Assembly (NCBI GenBank): GCA_902489855.1
Contig: CABUBS010000039.1
Coordinates: forward strand, 1 to 13,388
Source: an uncultured Collinsella sp.
Lineage (GTDB): Bacteria > Actinomycetota > Coriobacteriia > Coriobacteriales > Coriobacteriaceae
Reading direction: 5' to 3'
Length of the DNA stretch: 13,388 nucleotides
The position numbers and the translations under genes were made by a program. The notes beneath the pieces were generated by a model. The model was not told where the DNA came from and did no database searches. It was given only the letters and a program-made list of their open reading frames with translations. How positions within the stretch are numbered: position 1 is the first letter of the stretch; each line of letters begins with the position of its first letter. Shown here piece by piece: positions 7,014-13,225 of the stretch.

Positions 7014-7092
7014 ATTATAACGTCTTATACGTTGCGGATATTGCTAATTAGTATAAAGACCGTTCGCGGGTGAAAAACGACCGTTGACGGGT
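7014..7092 (-). promoter_or_regulatory. Promoter and regulatory region of the PTS operon
   Basis: On the minus strand TATAAT (7014-7019) is a good -10, but no good -35 lies 16-18 bp upstream. The -10 overlaps the interrupted palindrome TATAACGTCTTATA (7016-7029), whose TATAACGTCT is shared with the first GntR promoter. This fits repression by occlusion. Further upstream, GACCGTTCGCGGGT (7058-7071) and GACCGTTGACGGGT (7079-7092) form a direct repeat with 12 of 14 bases equal and a 21-bp period. That position and spacing suit an activator bound on one face of the helix. Confidence 0.5.
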
Positions 7093-7132
7093 TTAACGTA
7101 CTCGTAACGTTGGCGCAGGGCAGGTCGGCGCT

Positions 7133-7163
7133 GGCCAGGCGGTGCCCGATCAGACGCCTTGCC
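7133..7163 (-). terminator. Hairpin after the DMT transporter gene
   Basis: On the minus strand GGCAAGGCG and CGCCTGGCC (7155-7163 with 7133-7141) pair at 8 of 9 positions around a 13-nt loop, 7 nt after the stop codon. No U-tract follows, so a terminator role is uncertain. Confidence 0.35.
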
Positions 7164-7169
7164 AATCCC

Positions 7170-8252
7170 CTATCGCACGAAGTACCAGGGGCTTTCCTGC
7201 ACGGTGAGCTCCAGCGCAATGCCCGTGCGCTCCTTAAACAGATCCATGTCCTGAGATTTTTCGGTCCACCACGCGTTGGGCTTAAAGGTCATGCTCTCAA
7301 CAACATGACCGACAAACACACTGTTGCGCAGCTTAGAGAAGTCGGTGTTCATAATCAGGATGGACGCGAGCACCAGCACGATGCCCAGGACTTTGATCAC
7401 GCCGGCGGGCTCGGCATAGACACCAATGCCCACCAGTACGGTGACGACCGTCTCGAAAGACATTACGACGGGAACTTTCGATGTCTCGAGCCCCATGGAC
7501 AGACCCTGCATATATAAGATGTAAGCCACGGCTGTGGGGATGAGTCCAAAGCCAAGGAACAGCAGCAGCAGCTGTGGCGACATTGCCGCGGCGACATCCG
7601 GCCACGGAGCCGCGATAGCCGCCATAACCGCACCGCCAAAAACAAAGCCCCAAAACGTGACAGCCAGCGGGTGGACCGTCTTGGTTGCTATCCGGCTAAA
7701 CACCGCGAGCGACGCACCACAAAGGCCTGCAATCACGCCCGACGTGACGCCCCAAACCGAAAAATGAAAACCGGAAAGGTCGCCATTGGTCACCGCAAGC
7801 ACGCAGCCAACGATGTTAAAGACAATGGCAACGAGCTTGTTGGGGGTCACGTCCTCGCGATAAAGCACGCGGCCGAGCATGACGCCAAACACCGGCGAGG
7901 TGTAGAGCAGCACCGAGGCCGTAGACATACCCACCTCGCGCATGCACTCGTAATAGCAGGTGTTGGCGGCGGCTAAACCGACGATACCGACAAGCGCGCA
8001 GGGGACGAGCTCTTTGGGGCTTGCCTTGAATAGCGTCAGGGGGCCCTGAGCCACGGTAGACCCCTCGCCCGGACGGCAGCCCATAAACATCAGGACCGGC
8101 GCCAAGATAAGCGCTCCGACCGACAAGCGAAAGGCCGCCATGCTCTGAGACGAAACGCCCATGGCCGCAATGCCGTTTACAAAGATTCCGATGCTGCCCC
8201 ACATAAGCGCGGCGATCAGCACCAGCACATAGCCCAGATTGCTTTTCTTCAA
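7170..8252 (-). CDS. EamA/DMT family transporter
   Basis: The 360-residue membrane protein has two EamA repeats (about 6-155 and 165-305) and about ten hydrophobic helices. Typical first-helix residues are LIAALMWGSIGIFVNGI, and the second repeat ends LGIVLVLASILIMN. This superfamily includes exporters of amino acids and metabolites; the substrate cannot be told here. TTG at 8252 is chosen because GAGGAGG lies exactly 5 nt upstream. The alternative GTG at 8288 adds 12 residues but has no Shine-Dalgarno and sits about where transcription should begin. An odd feature is a polar C-terminal tail of about 55 residues beyond the last helix, ending ELTVQESPWYFVR. The promoter carries two TATAACG words, akin to the PTS promoter, so joint control is possible. 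Confidence 0.9.
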   Translation of the reverse strand: MKKSNLGYVLVLIAALMWGSIGIFVNGIAAMGVSSQSMAAFRLSVGALILAPVLMFMGCRPGEGSTVAQGPLTLFKASPKELVPCALVGIVGLAAANTCYYECMREVGMSTASVLLYTSPVFGVMLGRVLYREDVTPNKLVAIVFNIVGCVLAVTNGDLSGFHFSVWGVTSGVIAGLCGASLAVFSRIATKTVHPLAVTFWGFVFGGAVMAAIAAPWPDVAAAMSPQLLLLFLGFGLIPTAVAYILYMQGLSMGLETSKVPVVMSFETVVTVLVGIGVYAEPAGVIKVLGIVLVLASILIMNTDFSKLRNSVFVGHVVESMTFKPNAWWTEKSQDMDLFKERTGIALELTVQESPWYFVR

Positions 8253-8293
8253 CGCAGCCTCCTCGGTATTGTTTCCAATATGTTTCACACTAC

Positions 8294-8320
8294 GTTATAG
8301 TCGTTATATACATTTTTCAA
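8294..8320 (-). promoter_or_regulatory. Promoter region of the DMT transporter gene
   Basis: On the minus strand TATAACGAC is followed at once by TATAACGTA (8308 down to 8291), a direct repeat with a 9-bp period. The second copy could be the -10, and TTGAAA at 8315-8320 a -35 with a short 15-bp spacer. TATAACGACT resembles TATAACGTCT upstream of the PTS operon and the first GntR gene. Confidence 0.35.
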
Positions 8321-8368
8321 GACACAAATCGGCGAGCGGAAAAATCTGCTCCCCACATACTCATTGGG

Positions 8369-8460
8369 TAGTCATTGGGGACGCACTTAAATGACTGGTC
8401 ATTCAAGAACGCCCCCCAACGACTAGGACTGTCCCCAACTGCCGGCAGAAAAGGAACGTT
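8369..8460. repeat. Imperfect palindromic repeat cluster
   Basis: TAGTCATTGGGG (8369-8380) pairs with CCCCAACGACTA (8414-8425) with one mismatch. The match continues imperfectly inwards through TTAAATGA (8388-8394 and beyond) and TCATTCAAG to a centre at about 8395-8399. Directly after it come CTGTCCCC (8430-8436), carrying the complement of GGGACAG, a GCCGGC palindrome (8441-8446) and the 10-bp palindrome GGAACGTTCC (8453-8462 region). With the 3' element that follows, this accounts for nearly all of the 388-bp gap between the DMT gene and the second deglycase gene. Confidence 0.55.
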
Positions 8461-8501
8461 CCCAACGTCTAAGGCGCCGCTGGTTGAGCATAAGTCAGCG
8501 A

Positions 8502-8641
8502 GCGGGCCGCATTTGAGGCAAGGTGACGTGAAACGAAAGGGCGCTGACCTTCTGGTCGCGCCCTTGAAGTTGAACGTCAGATTGCCCAAATGCGGACCGC
8601 GCAGCGTCGAGCCGTTACGCGGTTTGGTAAAACCGCGTAAC
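8502..8641 (-). ncRNA. Structured 3' UTR element, copy 2 (complete)
   Basis: On the minus strand it starts within the stop codon of the second deglycase gene. First comes a perfect 12-bp hairpin (8614-8625 with 8630-8641, loop of 4), then the linker GGCTCGACGCTGC. A long-range stem follows: 8587-8600 pairs with 8502-8515 in 13 of 14 positions. It encloses the conserved GGCAATCTG and TTCAACTTC and a hairpin of 8 outer pairs (8537-8544 with 8558-8565), one bulged base and 4 inner pairs (8546-8549 with 8554-8557). That inner hairpin is followed by TTTCGTTT and looks like a terminator. Copy 1 at 5-108 has the same plan with compensating stem changes. Rfam holds a Collinsella-1 RNA motif; whether this is it I cannot test. 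Confidence 0.72.
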
Positions 8642-9633
8642 TAATACTCAAGCTTCCACATGTAGCGGCGCGTCATGTAGTCCTTGTGGGTGACGGCAGA
8701 GAGCGCGCGCATGTAGACGTTGTTGAGGATCGGGGCAAAGATCAGGTGGTTGAAGTACTCGCTCACGCTGTCCTTGATGTCGTTGAGACCGAGCTCCTTG
8801 GCGTCGAGCTGATAGACGCGCTCGCCACCGTACTGGTTGACGAAGCGGATGCCGCGCTCGTCGTTGCAGCGGCTGCGGCCGACGCTGATGAGCTGGAACA
8901 GCGAGGTGCGCTTGTCCAGGATCTCGAAGGGGCCGTGGAAGAAGTCGCAGGTGTTGATGGTGCAGGAGTCGATCTGCAGCATCTCCTGCACGTTGCAGAT
9001 GCTAAAGACGTAGGCAGCACCAAAGAGCGGGCCCTGGGCCATGACGTTAATGCAGGGCTTGTCGGCGTTCTGCTCGGCCCACTTGGCGGCAAGCGGACGG
9101 GTGTACTCGACGGCCTTGCGATAGATGGGGTCAACCAGGTCGAAGGCGGCCATAGCGGTCTCGTACTCGGCATAGCCCTCGGTCTGCTGCGTGAGCTCCA
9201 TGGCGATCATGGTCACGACGGCGGAGTTGGTGCGGCCCATGCAGGACTCGTCGACGGCCAGGCTGTCATACTGGATCTTGTAGTCGCAGACCTCGGTGAG
9301 GCCGGACTCGTCGACATAGATGGCGATGGTGCTGGCGCCGTGGTCCTTGGCGACCTGGGCGGCGACGATGGTCTCCTTGGTGCCGCGCATGGACACGACG
9401 ACGGCCAGGGTGTTCTCGTTAACGTAAGCAGGAGTTGCGTGCACGAACTCGTTGCTGGTGTAGCTAGAGCTCACGACCTGCGTGGCCTCGTGCTCCATAA
9501 AGTACTGGGCAGGATAGTTGCCGCCGTTGGATCCGCCGGCGCCAATCCACACGACGCGCTTGATGCCGCCCTTGTCTGCCTTGTCAGCCAAAACCTGGGA
9601 GACGACATCCTTAACCTGTTCCTGAGTAGTCAT
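8641..9633 (-). CDS. SIS-domain sugar-phosphate deglycase, FrlB/FraB-like (second copy)
   Basis: The 330-residue double-SIS protein is a distant paralogue of the one at 3204-4187. The first SIS domain has VSMRGTKETI (80-89) in place of the SLGGSTPET phosphate loop. The second has CDFFHGPFE, with Glu217 and His233 again 16 apart as in the FraB catalytic pair. The two copies share the endings RRYMWKLEY and RRYMWKLSY and the segment QQTEGY. GEY becomes CDF beside the active site, suggesting a different substrate. The ATG at 9633 has AAAGG about 10 nt upstream. The gene is divergent from the second GntR gene across 205 bp with three GCATACAA sites, so it is probably that regulator's main target. 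It has no transporter of its own here and may share the PTS. Confidence 0.87.
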   Translation of the reverse strand: MTTQEQVKDVVSQVLADKADKGGIKRVVWIGAGGSNGGNYPAQYFMEHEATQVVSSSYTSNEFVHATPAYVNENTLAVVVSMRGTKETIVAAQVAKDHGASTIAIYVDESGLTEVCDYKIQYDSLAVDESCMGRTNSAVVTMIAMELTQQTEGYAEYETAMAAFDLVDPIYRKAVEYTRPLAAKWAEQNADKPCINVMAQGPLFGAAYVFSICNVQEMLQIDSCTINTCDFFHGPFEILDKRTSLFQLISVGRSRCNDERGIRFVNQYGGERVYQLDAKELGLNDIKDSVSEYFNHLIFAPILNNVYMRALSAVTHKDYMTRRYMWKLEY

Positions 9634-9671
9634 CGTGCATCAGCCTTTCTTCTCGTTTGATGCTCTCGATG

Positions 9672-9719
9672 GCATACAAGTTACATACATGTTTTGGTTA
9701 TGTCGACTAGTTGTATGCT
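9672..9719. promoter_or_regulatory. Candidate GntR operators on the deglycase side of the divergent region
   Basis: GCATACAAGTTACATAC lies at 9672-9688, 38 bp before the deglycase start codon. A second, inverted site, AGCATACAACTAG on the minus strand, lies at 9707-9719. Both share AGCATACAA or GCATACAA with a third site at 9811-9827 next to the regulator gene. Short AT-centred words of this kind are typical GntR/UTRA operators; the assignment to the adjacent regulator is inference. Confidence 0.6.
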
Positions 9720-9810
9720 ATATTTGTCTTAGAAATTTTGCTGATGAGGTTTTTGATAACTAGCTACCAGCGGTTTTGTTGTTGTATTGGATACATCCTT
9801 GATTCGATAA

Positions 9811-9827
9811 GCATACAAGTTAGATAC
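9811..9827. promoter_or_regulatory. Candidate GntR operator on the regulator side
   Basis: GCATACAAGTTAGATAC differs from the site at 9672-9688 by one base in 17. It ends 11 bp before the regulator's ATG and overlaps TAGATA, which could be a -10 paired with TTGATT near 9800. Binding here would block the regulator's own promoter, and the mRNA leader would be very short. Confidence 0.6.
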
Positions 9828-9838
9828 AGGTTAATCGA

Positions 9839-10561
9839 ATGAGCACTTCGTCAAAAAAGAACTTGGCCCAATACGAGCGCTTGGCGGGCATGCTGCGTGA
9901 CCGCATCGCCGCCGGCGTCTACGCGCGTGAAGACAAGCTGCCGTCCGAGATGGAACTCATGGACGAATCGGGGCTGTCGCGCAGCACCGTGCGCCATGCC
10001 CTTAAGGTGCTCGTTGATGAGGGTCTGGTTCGAACCGAGCGCGGGCGCGGCGCCTTTGTGGCCGACACGCCCGCGCTCCACGAGAACAACCTGGTGTTTT
10101 CGAGCTATACCAAGCAGGTCGAAGGCCAGGGCATGAAGCCCACCACGCGCACCGTGGACTCGGGCTTTGCCAAGGCGGCCGGCAGCATAGCTAAATTCTT
10201 TGACGCCGCCGTGGGCAGCAAGCTCGTCAAACTTGTCCGCCTGCGCTACCTGGACGATGCGCCGCTGTGCCTGGAGACCACCTATCTACCACCGAGCTTT
10301 GAGGCACTCATCGATCGCGATATCAACGGTTCGCTCTACGCCACGCTGCGACAGGAGTTCCATCGCGCACCGGCACAGGGGCATAAGACCTTTGAAGTGT
10401 GCTATGCCTCGCAAAACGAGGCGTTTTTGCTCAACGTCGAGCGTGGGCAGGCGCTGATCCTGATCACCGACTACGTCTACGACACCGACGGCCGCCCGCT
10501 CCACGTCTCCAAGCGCATCCAACGCACCGACCGCGCCAAATACACCGAGCCCATCGGCTAA
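9839..10561 (+). CDS. GntR family transcriptional regulator with UTRA sensor domain
   Basis: The 240-residue protein is the only complete gene on the plus strand. A winged helix-turn-helix spans about residues 10-75, with SEMELMDESGLSRSTVRHAL and the wing TERGRGAF. A UTRA effector domain spans about residues 90-235. It is divergent from the second deglycase gene, and the 205-bp spacer holds three copies of a GCATACAA word, one abutting its own start. This is the usual layout of a local repressor that controls itself and a neighbouring catabolic gene and is released by the pathway's phosphorylated intermediate. The ribosome site is weak (AGG about 9 nt upstream), compatible with low expression. 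Its stop codon lies 21 bp from that of the convergent acetyltransferase. Confidence 0.94.
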   Translation: MSTSSKKNLAQYERLAGMLRDRIAAGVYAREDKLPSEMELMDESGLSRSTVRHALKVLVDEGLVRTERGRGAFVADTPALHENNLVFSSYTKQVEGQGMKPTTRTVDSGFAKAAGSIAKFFDAAVGSKLVKLVRLRYLDDAPLCLETTYLPPSFEALIDRDINGSLYATLRQEFHRAPAQGHKTFEVCYASQNEAFLLNVERGQALILITDYVYDTDGRPLHVSKRIQRTDRAKYTEPIG

Positions 10562-10562
10562 C

Positions 10563-10593
10563 CTGCCAAAATAAACCTGTCCCTAAATGGTAG
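10563..10593. repeat. Palindromic intergenic repeat, family R1, copy c
   Basis: CTGCCAAAA (10563-10571) faces AAATGGTAG (10585-10593), an imperfect inverted repeat. Its centre carries CTGTCCC, the complement of GGGACAG. Relative to copy b (3061-3099) the centre is in reverse orientation. It fills the entire gap between two convergent genes and supplies the stop codon and last codons of the acetyltransferase. Confidence 0.6.
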
Positions 10594-11173
10594 GTTTGGG
10601 GAGGTCGGGGAACCAGGTTGGTTTGGGTTGGTTGGGTGTGCGCTCGGCCAGGACCAGCTCCATCCAGCACATGTCGTACCAACGGCCGAACTTTTGGGCG
10701 CAGCGGTCAAAGGCACCCACCAGGCGATATCCCATATGGGCATGGAAATCCTGGCTGTTGTGCGTCAGGTACTCGTCGTCCTTGTCGTGCGGCACGGCGA
10801 TGAGGGCGCACATGTTGGTGATGCCCATCGCGACCAGGCATTGCTTGAGCGCGTCGTGCAGCTTGCGGCCCAGCCCGCCGTGGCGTACATCGCGCGCCAG
10901 GTAGATCGATGTCTCGACCGACCAGTCGTATGCCTCGCGGCTGTTGAGCGGGCTCGCATAGGCATAACCCACCGGACGCCCGTCCAGCTCCATCACCAAA
11001 TACGGGTAGCGCTTGAGCGTACGCTCGATGCGCCCGGCGAACTCCTCAACGCTCGGCACCTCGTATTCGCAGGTAATCGCCGTCTGGCGCACATACGGCT
11101 CATAGATGGCAAGCAACGCCGGCGCATCATCGGGCGTCGCCAGGCGAATCGTCGGCTCGGACATCTCTGTCAT
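10583..11173 (-). CDS. GNAT family N-acetyltransferase, phosphinothricin acetyltransferase-like
   Basis: The 196-residue protein is a Gcn5-related acetyltransferase of the Pat/YwnH type. It begins with the family's IRLATPDDAPALLAIYEPYV, has VGYAYASPL in the middle strand and carries the acetyl-CoA pyrophosphate loop RHGGLG at 97-102. It ends with HMGYRLVGAF and KFGRWYDMCWMEL, typical of this branch. The substrate is a small primary amine or an amino-acid analogue, not determinable here. The start at 11173 is preceded by GGAGAAGGG; a further upstream frame would cross the terminator at 11198-11231. The tail after residue 175 is Pro/Lys-rich, and the last three codons and stop lie in repeat R1c, suggesting the repeat has reshaped the C-terminus. 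Confidence 0.9.
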   Translation of the reverse strand: MTEMSEPTIRLATPDDAPALLAIYEPYVRQTAITCEYEVPSVEEFAGRIERTLKRYPYLVMELDGRPVGYAYASPLNSREAYDWSVETSIYLARDVRHGGLGRKLHDALKQCLVAMGITNMCALIAVPHDKDDEYLTHNSQDFHAHMGYRLVGAFDRCAQKFGRWYDMCWMELVLAERTPNQPKPTWFPDLPKPTI

Positions 11174-11190
11174 ACAACCCTTCTCCCCAA

Positions 11191-11231
11191 AAACAAAGGC
11201 CGCCTTGCGCCAAACCCAGCGCAAGGCGGCC
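11191..11231 (-). terminator. Strong terminator after the threonine-aldolase-like gene
   Basis: A perfect 13-bp stem (11198-11210 with 11219-11231) with an 8-nt loop lies 18 nt after the aldolase stop codon. On the minus strand it is followed by TTTGTTTTTG. It separates the aldolase unit from the acetyltransferase gene, which must therefore have its own promoter or depend on read-through. Confidence 0.88.
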
Positions 11232-11249
11232 CCTCGTCATTACATCAGG

Positions 11250-12275
11250 CTACAGAACCGCCGCCAACGCGTCGATATCCTCCTGCGTCGTGGCCCAGCT
11301 GGTGCAAAAACGCACCACCGTGTGGGTATCGTCGTACTTTTCCCAGTACTCGACCGAGGCATGCTCGCGAATGCGGGCCATGTCCTCGTTGGGCAGAATC
11401 ACAAACTGCTGGTTTGTGGGCGTCTCCAAGAAGAACCGGTAGCCGTGCTCGTGCAGCACGCGACGAAGCGCCTGCGCGGTTTCGATCGCCTGGCGACCAA
11501 TCTCAAAATACAGGCCGTCGGTAAAGAGCGCCTCAAACTGCACGCCCGTGAGGCGGCCCTTGGCCAACAGCGCGCCGTGCTGCTTAATACGCGGAATGGG
11601 ATGCGCCGGAGCATGCATGCCGCAAAACACCACGGCCTCGCCGCACAGAGCGCCGCACTTGGTGCCACCGATGTAGAACACGTCGCACAGCTGCGCCAGC
11701 TCGGGCAGGGTAATGTCGCACTCATCGGCCGCCAGCGCATAGGCCAGGCGGGCGCCATCCACAAACAGCGGAATCTCGCGCTTCTGGCACACCGCATGAA
11801 TCGCCGCGAGCTCGGCCTTGGAGTACAGCGTGCCGTACTCAGTCGATAGGCTCACGTACACAGCGCCCGGGAACACCGTGTGCTCGTAGCTCTCGTTTTC
11901 GTAGAACACCTGGATATAGTTCTCGAGGTCCTCGGCGTGCATCTTGCCCTCGTAGCCAGGGATGGTGAGCACCTTGTGGCCGCCAAACTCGATGGCGCCC
12001 GCCTCGTGACAGGCAACGTGGCCGGTCTCGGCGGCAACCACGCCCTCGTAGGGCGCGAGCAGCATGTCGATCACCGTCGCGTTGGTCTGCGTGCCGCCCA
12101 CCAGCAAAAATACGTCGGCATCGGGGGCCTGACAGGCCTCGCGGATAAGCTGCTTGGCACGCTCGGTGTGCGCATCGGTGCCGTAGCCGGGCTGCGGCTC
12201 CATGTTGGTGTCGACGAGCGCCTGCAGCACCGCCGGATGTGCGCCGTGGGAATAGTCGTTGTTGAACGCGAGCAT
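11250..12275 (-). CDS. Low-specificity L-threonine aldolase-like PLP enzyme
   Basis: The 341-residue protein belongs to the beta-eliminating lyase branch of fold-type I PLP enzymes and matches threonine aldolase in length. The N-terminus has NNDYSHGAHPAVLQAL and YGTDAHTERA. His86 in ETGHVACHEAG should stack on the cofactor. FVDGARLAYA (171-180) supplies the PLP-binding Asp174 and Arg177. GGTKCGA carries the Schiff-base Lys206. The expected reaction is cleavage of threonine or allo-threonine to glycine and acetaldehyde in the cytosol. AGAGAGGA lies about 5 nt before the ATG at 12275. It follows the PAP2 gene by 45 bp on the same strand and is probably co-transcribed with it; a strong terminator closes the unit. 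No connection with the deglycase genes is evident. Confidence 0.92.
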   Translation of the reverse strand: MLAFNNDYSHGAHPAVLQALVDTNMEPQPGYGTDAHTERAKQLIREACQAPDADVFLLVGGTQTNATVIDMLLAPYEGVVAAETGHVACHEAGAIEFGGHKVLTIPGYEGKMHAEDLENYIQVFYENESYEHTVFPGAVYVSLSTEYGTLYSKAELAAIHAVCQKREIPLFVDGARLAYALAADECDITLPELAQLCDVFYIGGTKCGALCGEAVVFCGMHAPAHPIPRIKQHGALLAKGRLTGVQFEALFTDGLYFEIGRQAIETAQALRRVLHEHGYRFFLETPTNQQFVILPNEDMARIREHASVEYWEKYDDTHTVVRFCTSWATTQEDIDALAAVL

Positions 12276-12320
12276 AGCAATCCTCTCTTACCGGGTATCG
12301 GCCAGATGATTCAGGTGGGG

Positions 12321-13184
12321 CTATTGTACGCCGTTGGGATAGGCAATGCGCGCGGCAAGGCACTCAAGCGCCAGCACCAGGGCAAAGCCGCAGCTCACGT
12401 CAGTCAAAAAGTGCGCACCGATCACGATACGGCCAAAGGCGACGAGCGCCGCGACCACGGCAGCGACCCAAAAGACCACGCGGCGTCGCGACGGCTTTTC
12501 CGTAAAACCCGCCGCGGGAAGCCCGGCGAGCATAAGGCCGATCGCCGCGTGCGCCGTGTGTCCGCTCGCAAACGACTTAAAGCCGTCCTTGATTACGCCG
12601 GTCGCAATATAGCTCCACTTGTCGGGGTTGCCAATCACCCACCACGGCTGAAAATTGAGCCCCGGCGTGACCTCGATCACGCGCATGCGCGGGCGCGACC
12701 ACAGCGGCTTGACAACCACGTTGAGGATGATGGCCTGAGCGACCCACACGGCAAGCACCATCAGCGCCCAGCGTGTGAGCTCGTCGGAGTCGGTGTCGCG
12801 CGTGAGGCGATAGGCGATGAGGTTGGCCGCGATGACCAATGCAAACGTCAGAACCAGCTGAAACGCAATAAGCTTGCCGCCGACGCGCAGCGATCCGATA
12901 ATCTCGTAGCCGACCAGGCCTACGTTGATCAGAACGCCCAGCGCGGCGAGCCACTTGCTCGCCTTGGAATCGGGACGTGCCGAGCGCACGAGCATAATGC
13001 CCGCGACGCTCGCCGTCAGCTCAAACGGCAGCTCGCCGGCCGCCTCGACAAAACGGCCGAACAGGCTCGACGAGTTGAACAGCGCACTCGAGATTTGGTA
13101 ATCGAAAAACGTGCCGATGAACAGACAGAGAGCCAGGATGGCCGCAATAGCAGCGGCGTCTTTCTTGTATATGTATCCGAACAT
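12321..13184 (-). CDS. PAP2 family membrane phosphatase
   Basis: The 287-residue membrane protein has an N-terminal helix (about 10-27) and several further helices. The PAP2 signature comes in order: motif 1 as K159-x6-R166, with Met where Pro is usual; motif 2 ASGH (206-209), with Ala for the usual Pro and His209 as acid; motif 3 R252-x5-H258-x3-D262, with the nucleophile His258. All charged catalytic residues are present, so it is probably active on a lipid phosphate such as phosphatidic acid or undecaprenyl pyrophosphate at the outer membrane face. GAAAGGA lies about 8 nt before the ATG at 13184. It is upstream of, and likely co-transcribed with, the threonine-aldolase-like gene. Confidence 0.88.
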   Translation of the reverse strand: MFGYIYKKDAAAIAAILALCLFIGTFFDYQISSALFNSSSLFGRFVEAAGELPFELTASVAGIMLVRSARPDSKASKWLAALGVLINVGLVGYEIIGSLRVGGKLIAFQLVLTFALVIAANLIAYRLTRDTDSDELTRWALMVLAVWVAQAIILNVVVKPLWSRPRMRVIEVTPGLNFQPWWVIGNPDKWSYIATGVIKDGFKSFASGHTAHAAIGLMLAGLPAAGFTEKPSRRRVVFWVAAVVAALVAFGRIVIGAHFLTDVSCGFALVLALECLAARIAYPNGVQ

Positions 13185-13225
13185 GCCTTCCTTTCGGTCG
13201 GGCGGAGGTCAACCAGCAACGTGGC

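Noticed and set aside
8317..8589. A 90-codon minus-strand frame containing GNLTFNFKGATRRS, echoed as GNLPFNFGGMTRRS in the 3' element at the left edge.
   Set aside because: The shared residues come from conserved RNA bases. Differences between the copies keep stem pairing instead of amino acids, and the frame runs through several palindromes without a ribosome site. Databases may list it as a small protein, but RNA is the better reading.
8641..9633. Loss of the catalytic Glu in the second deglycase (GEY changed to CDF).
   Set aside because: By alignment with FraB the catalytic Glu is the one 16 residues before the active His (Glu217), and it is present. The changed residue is a different one.
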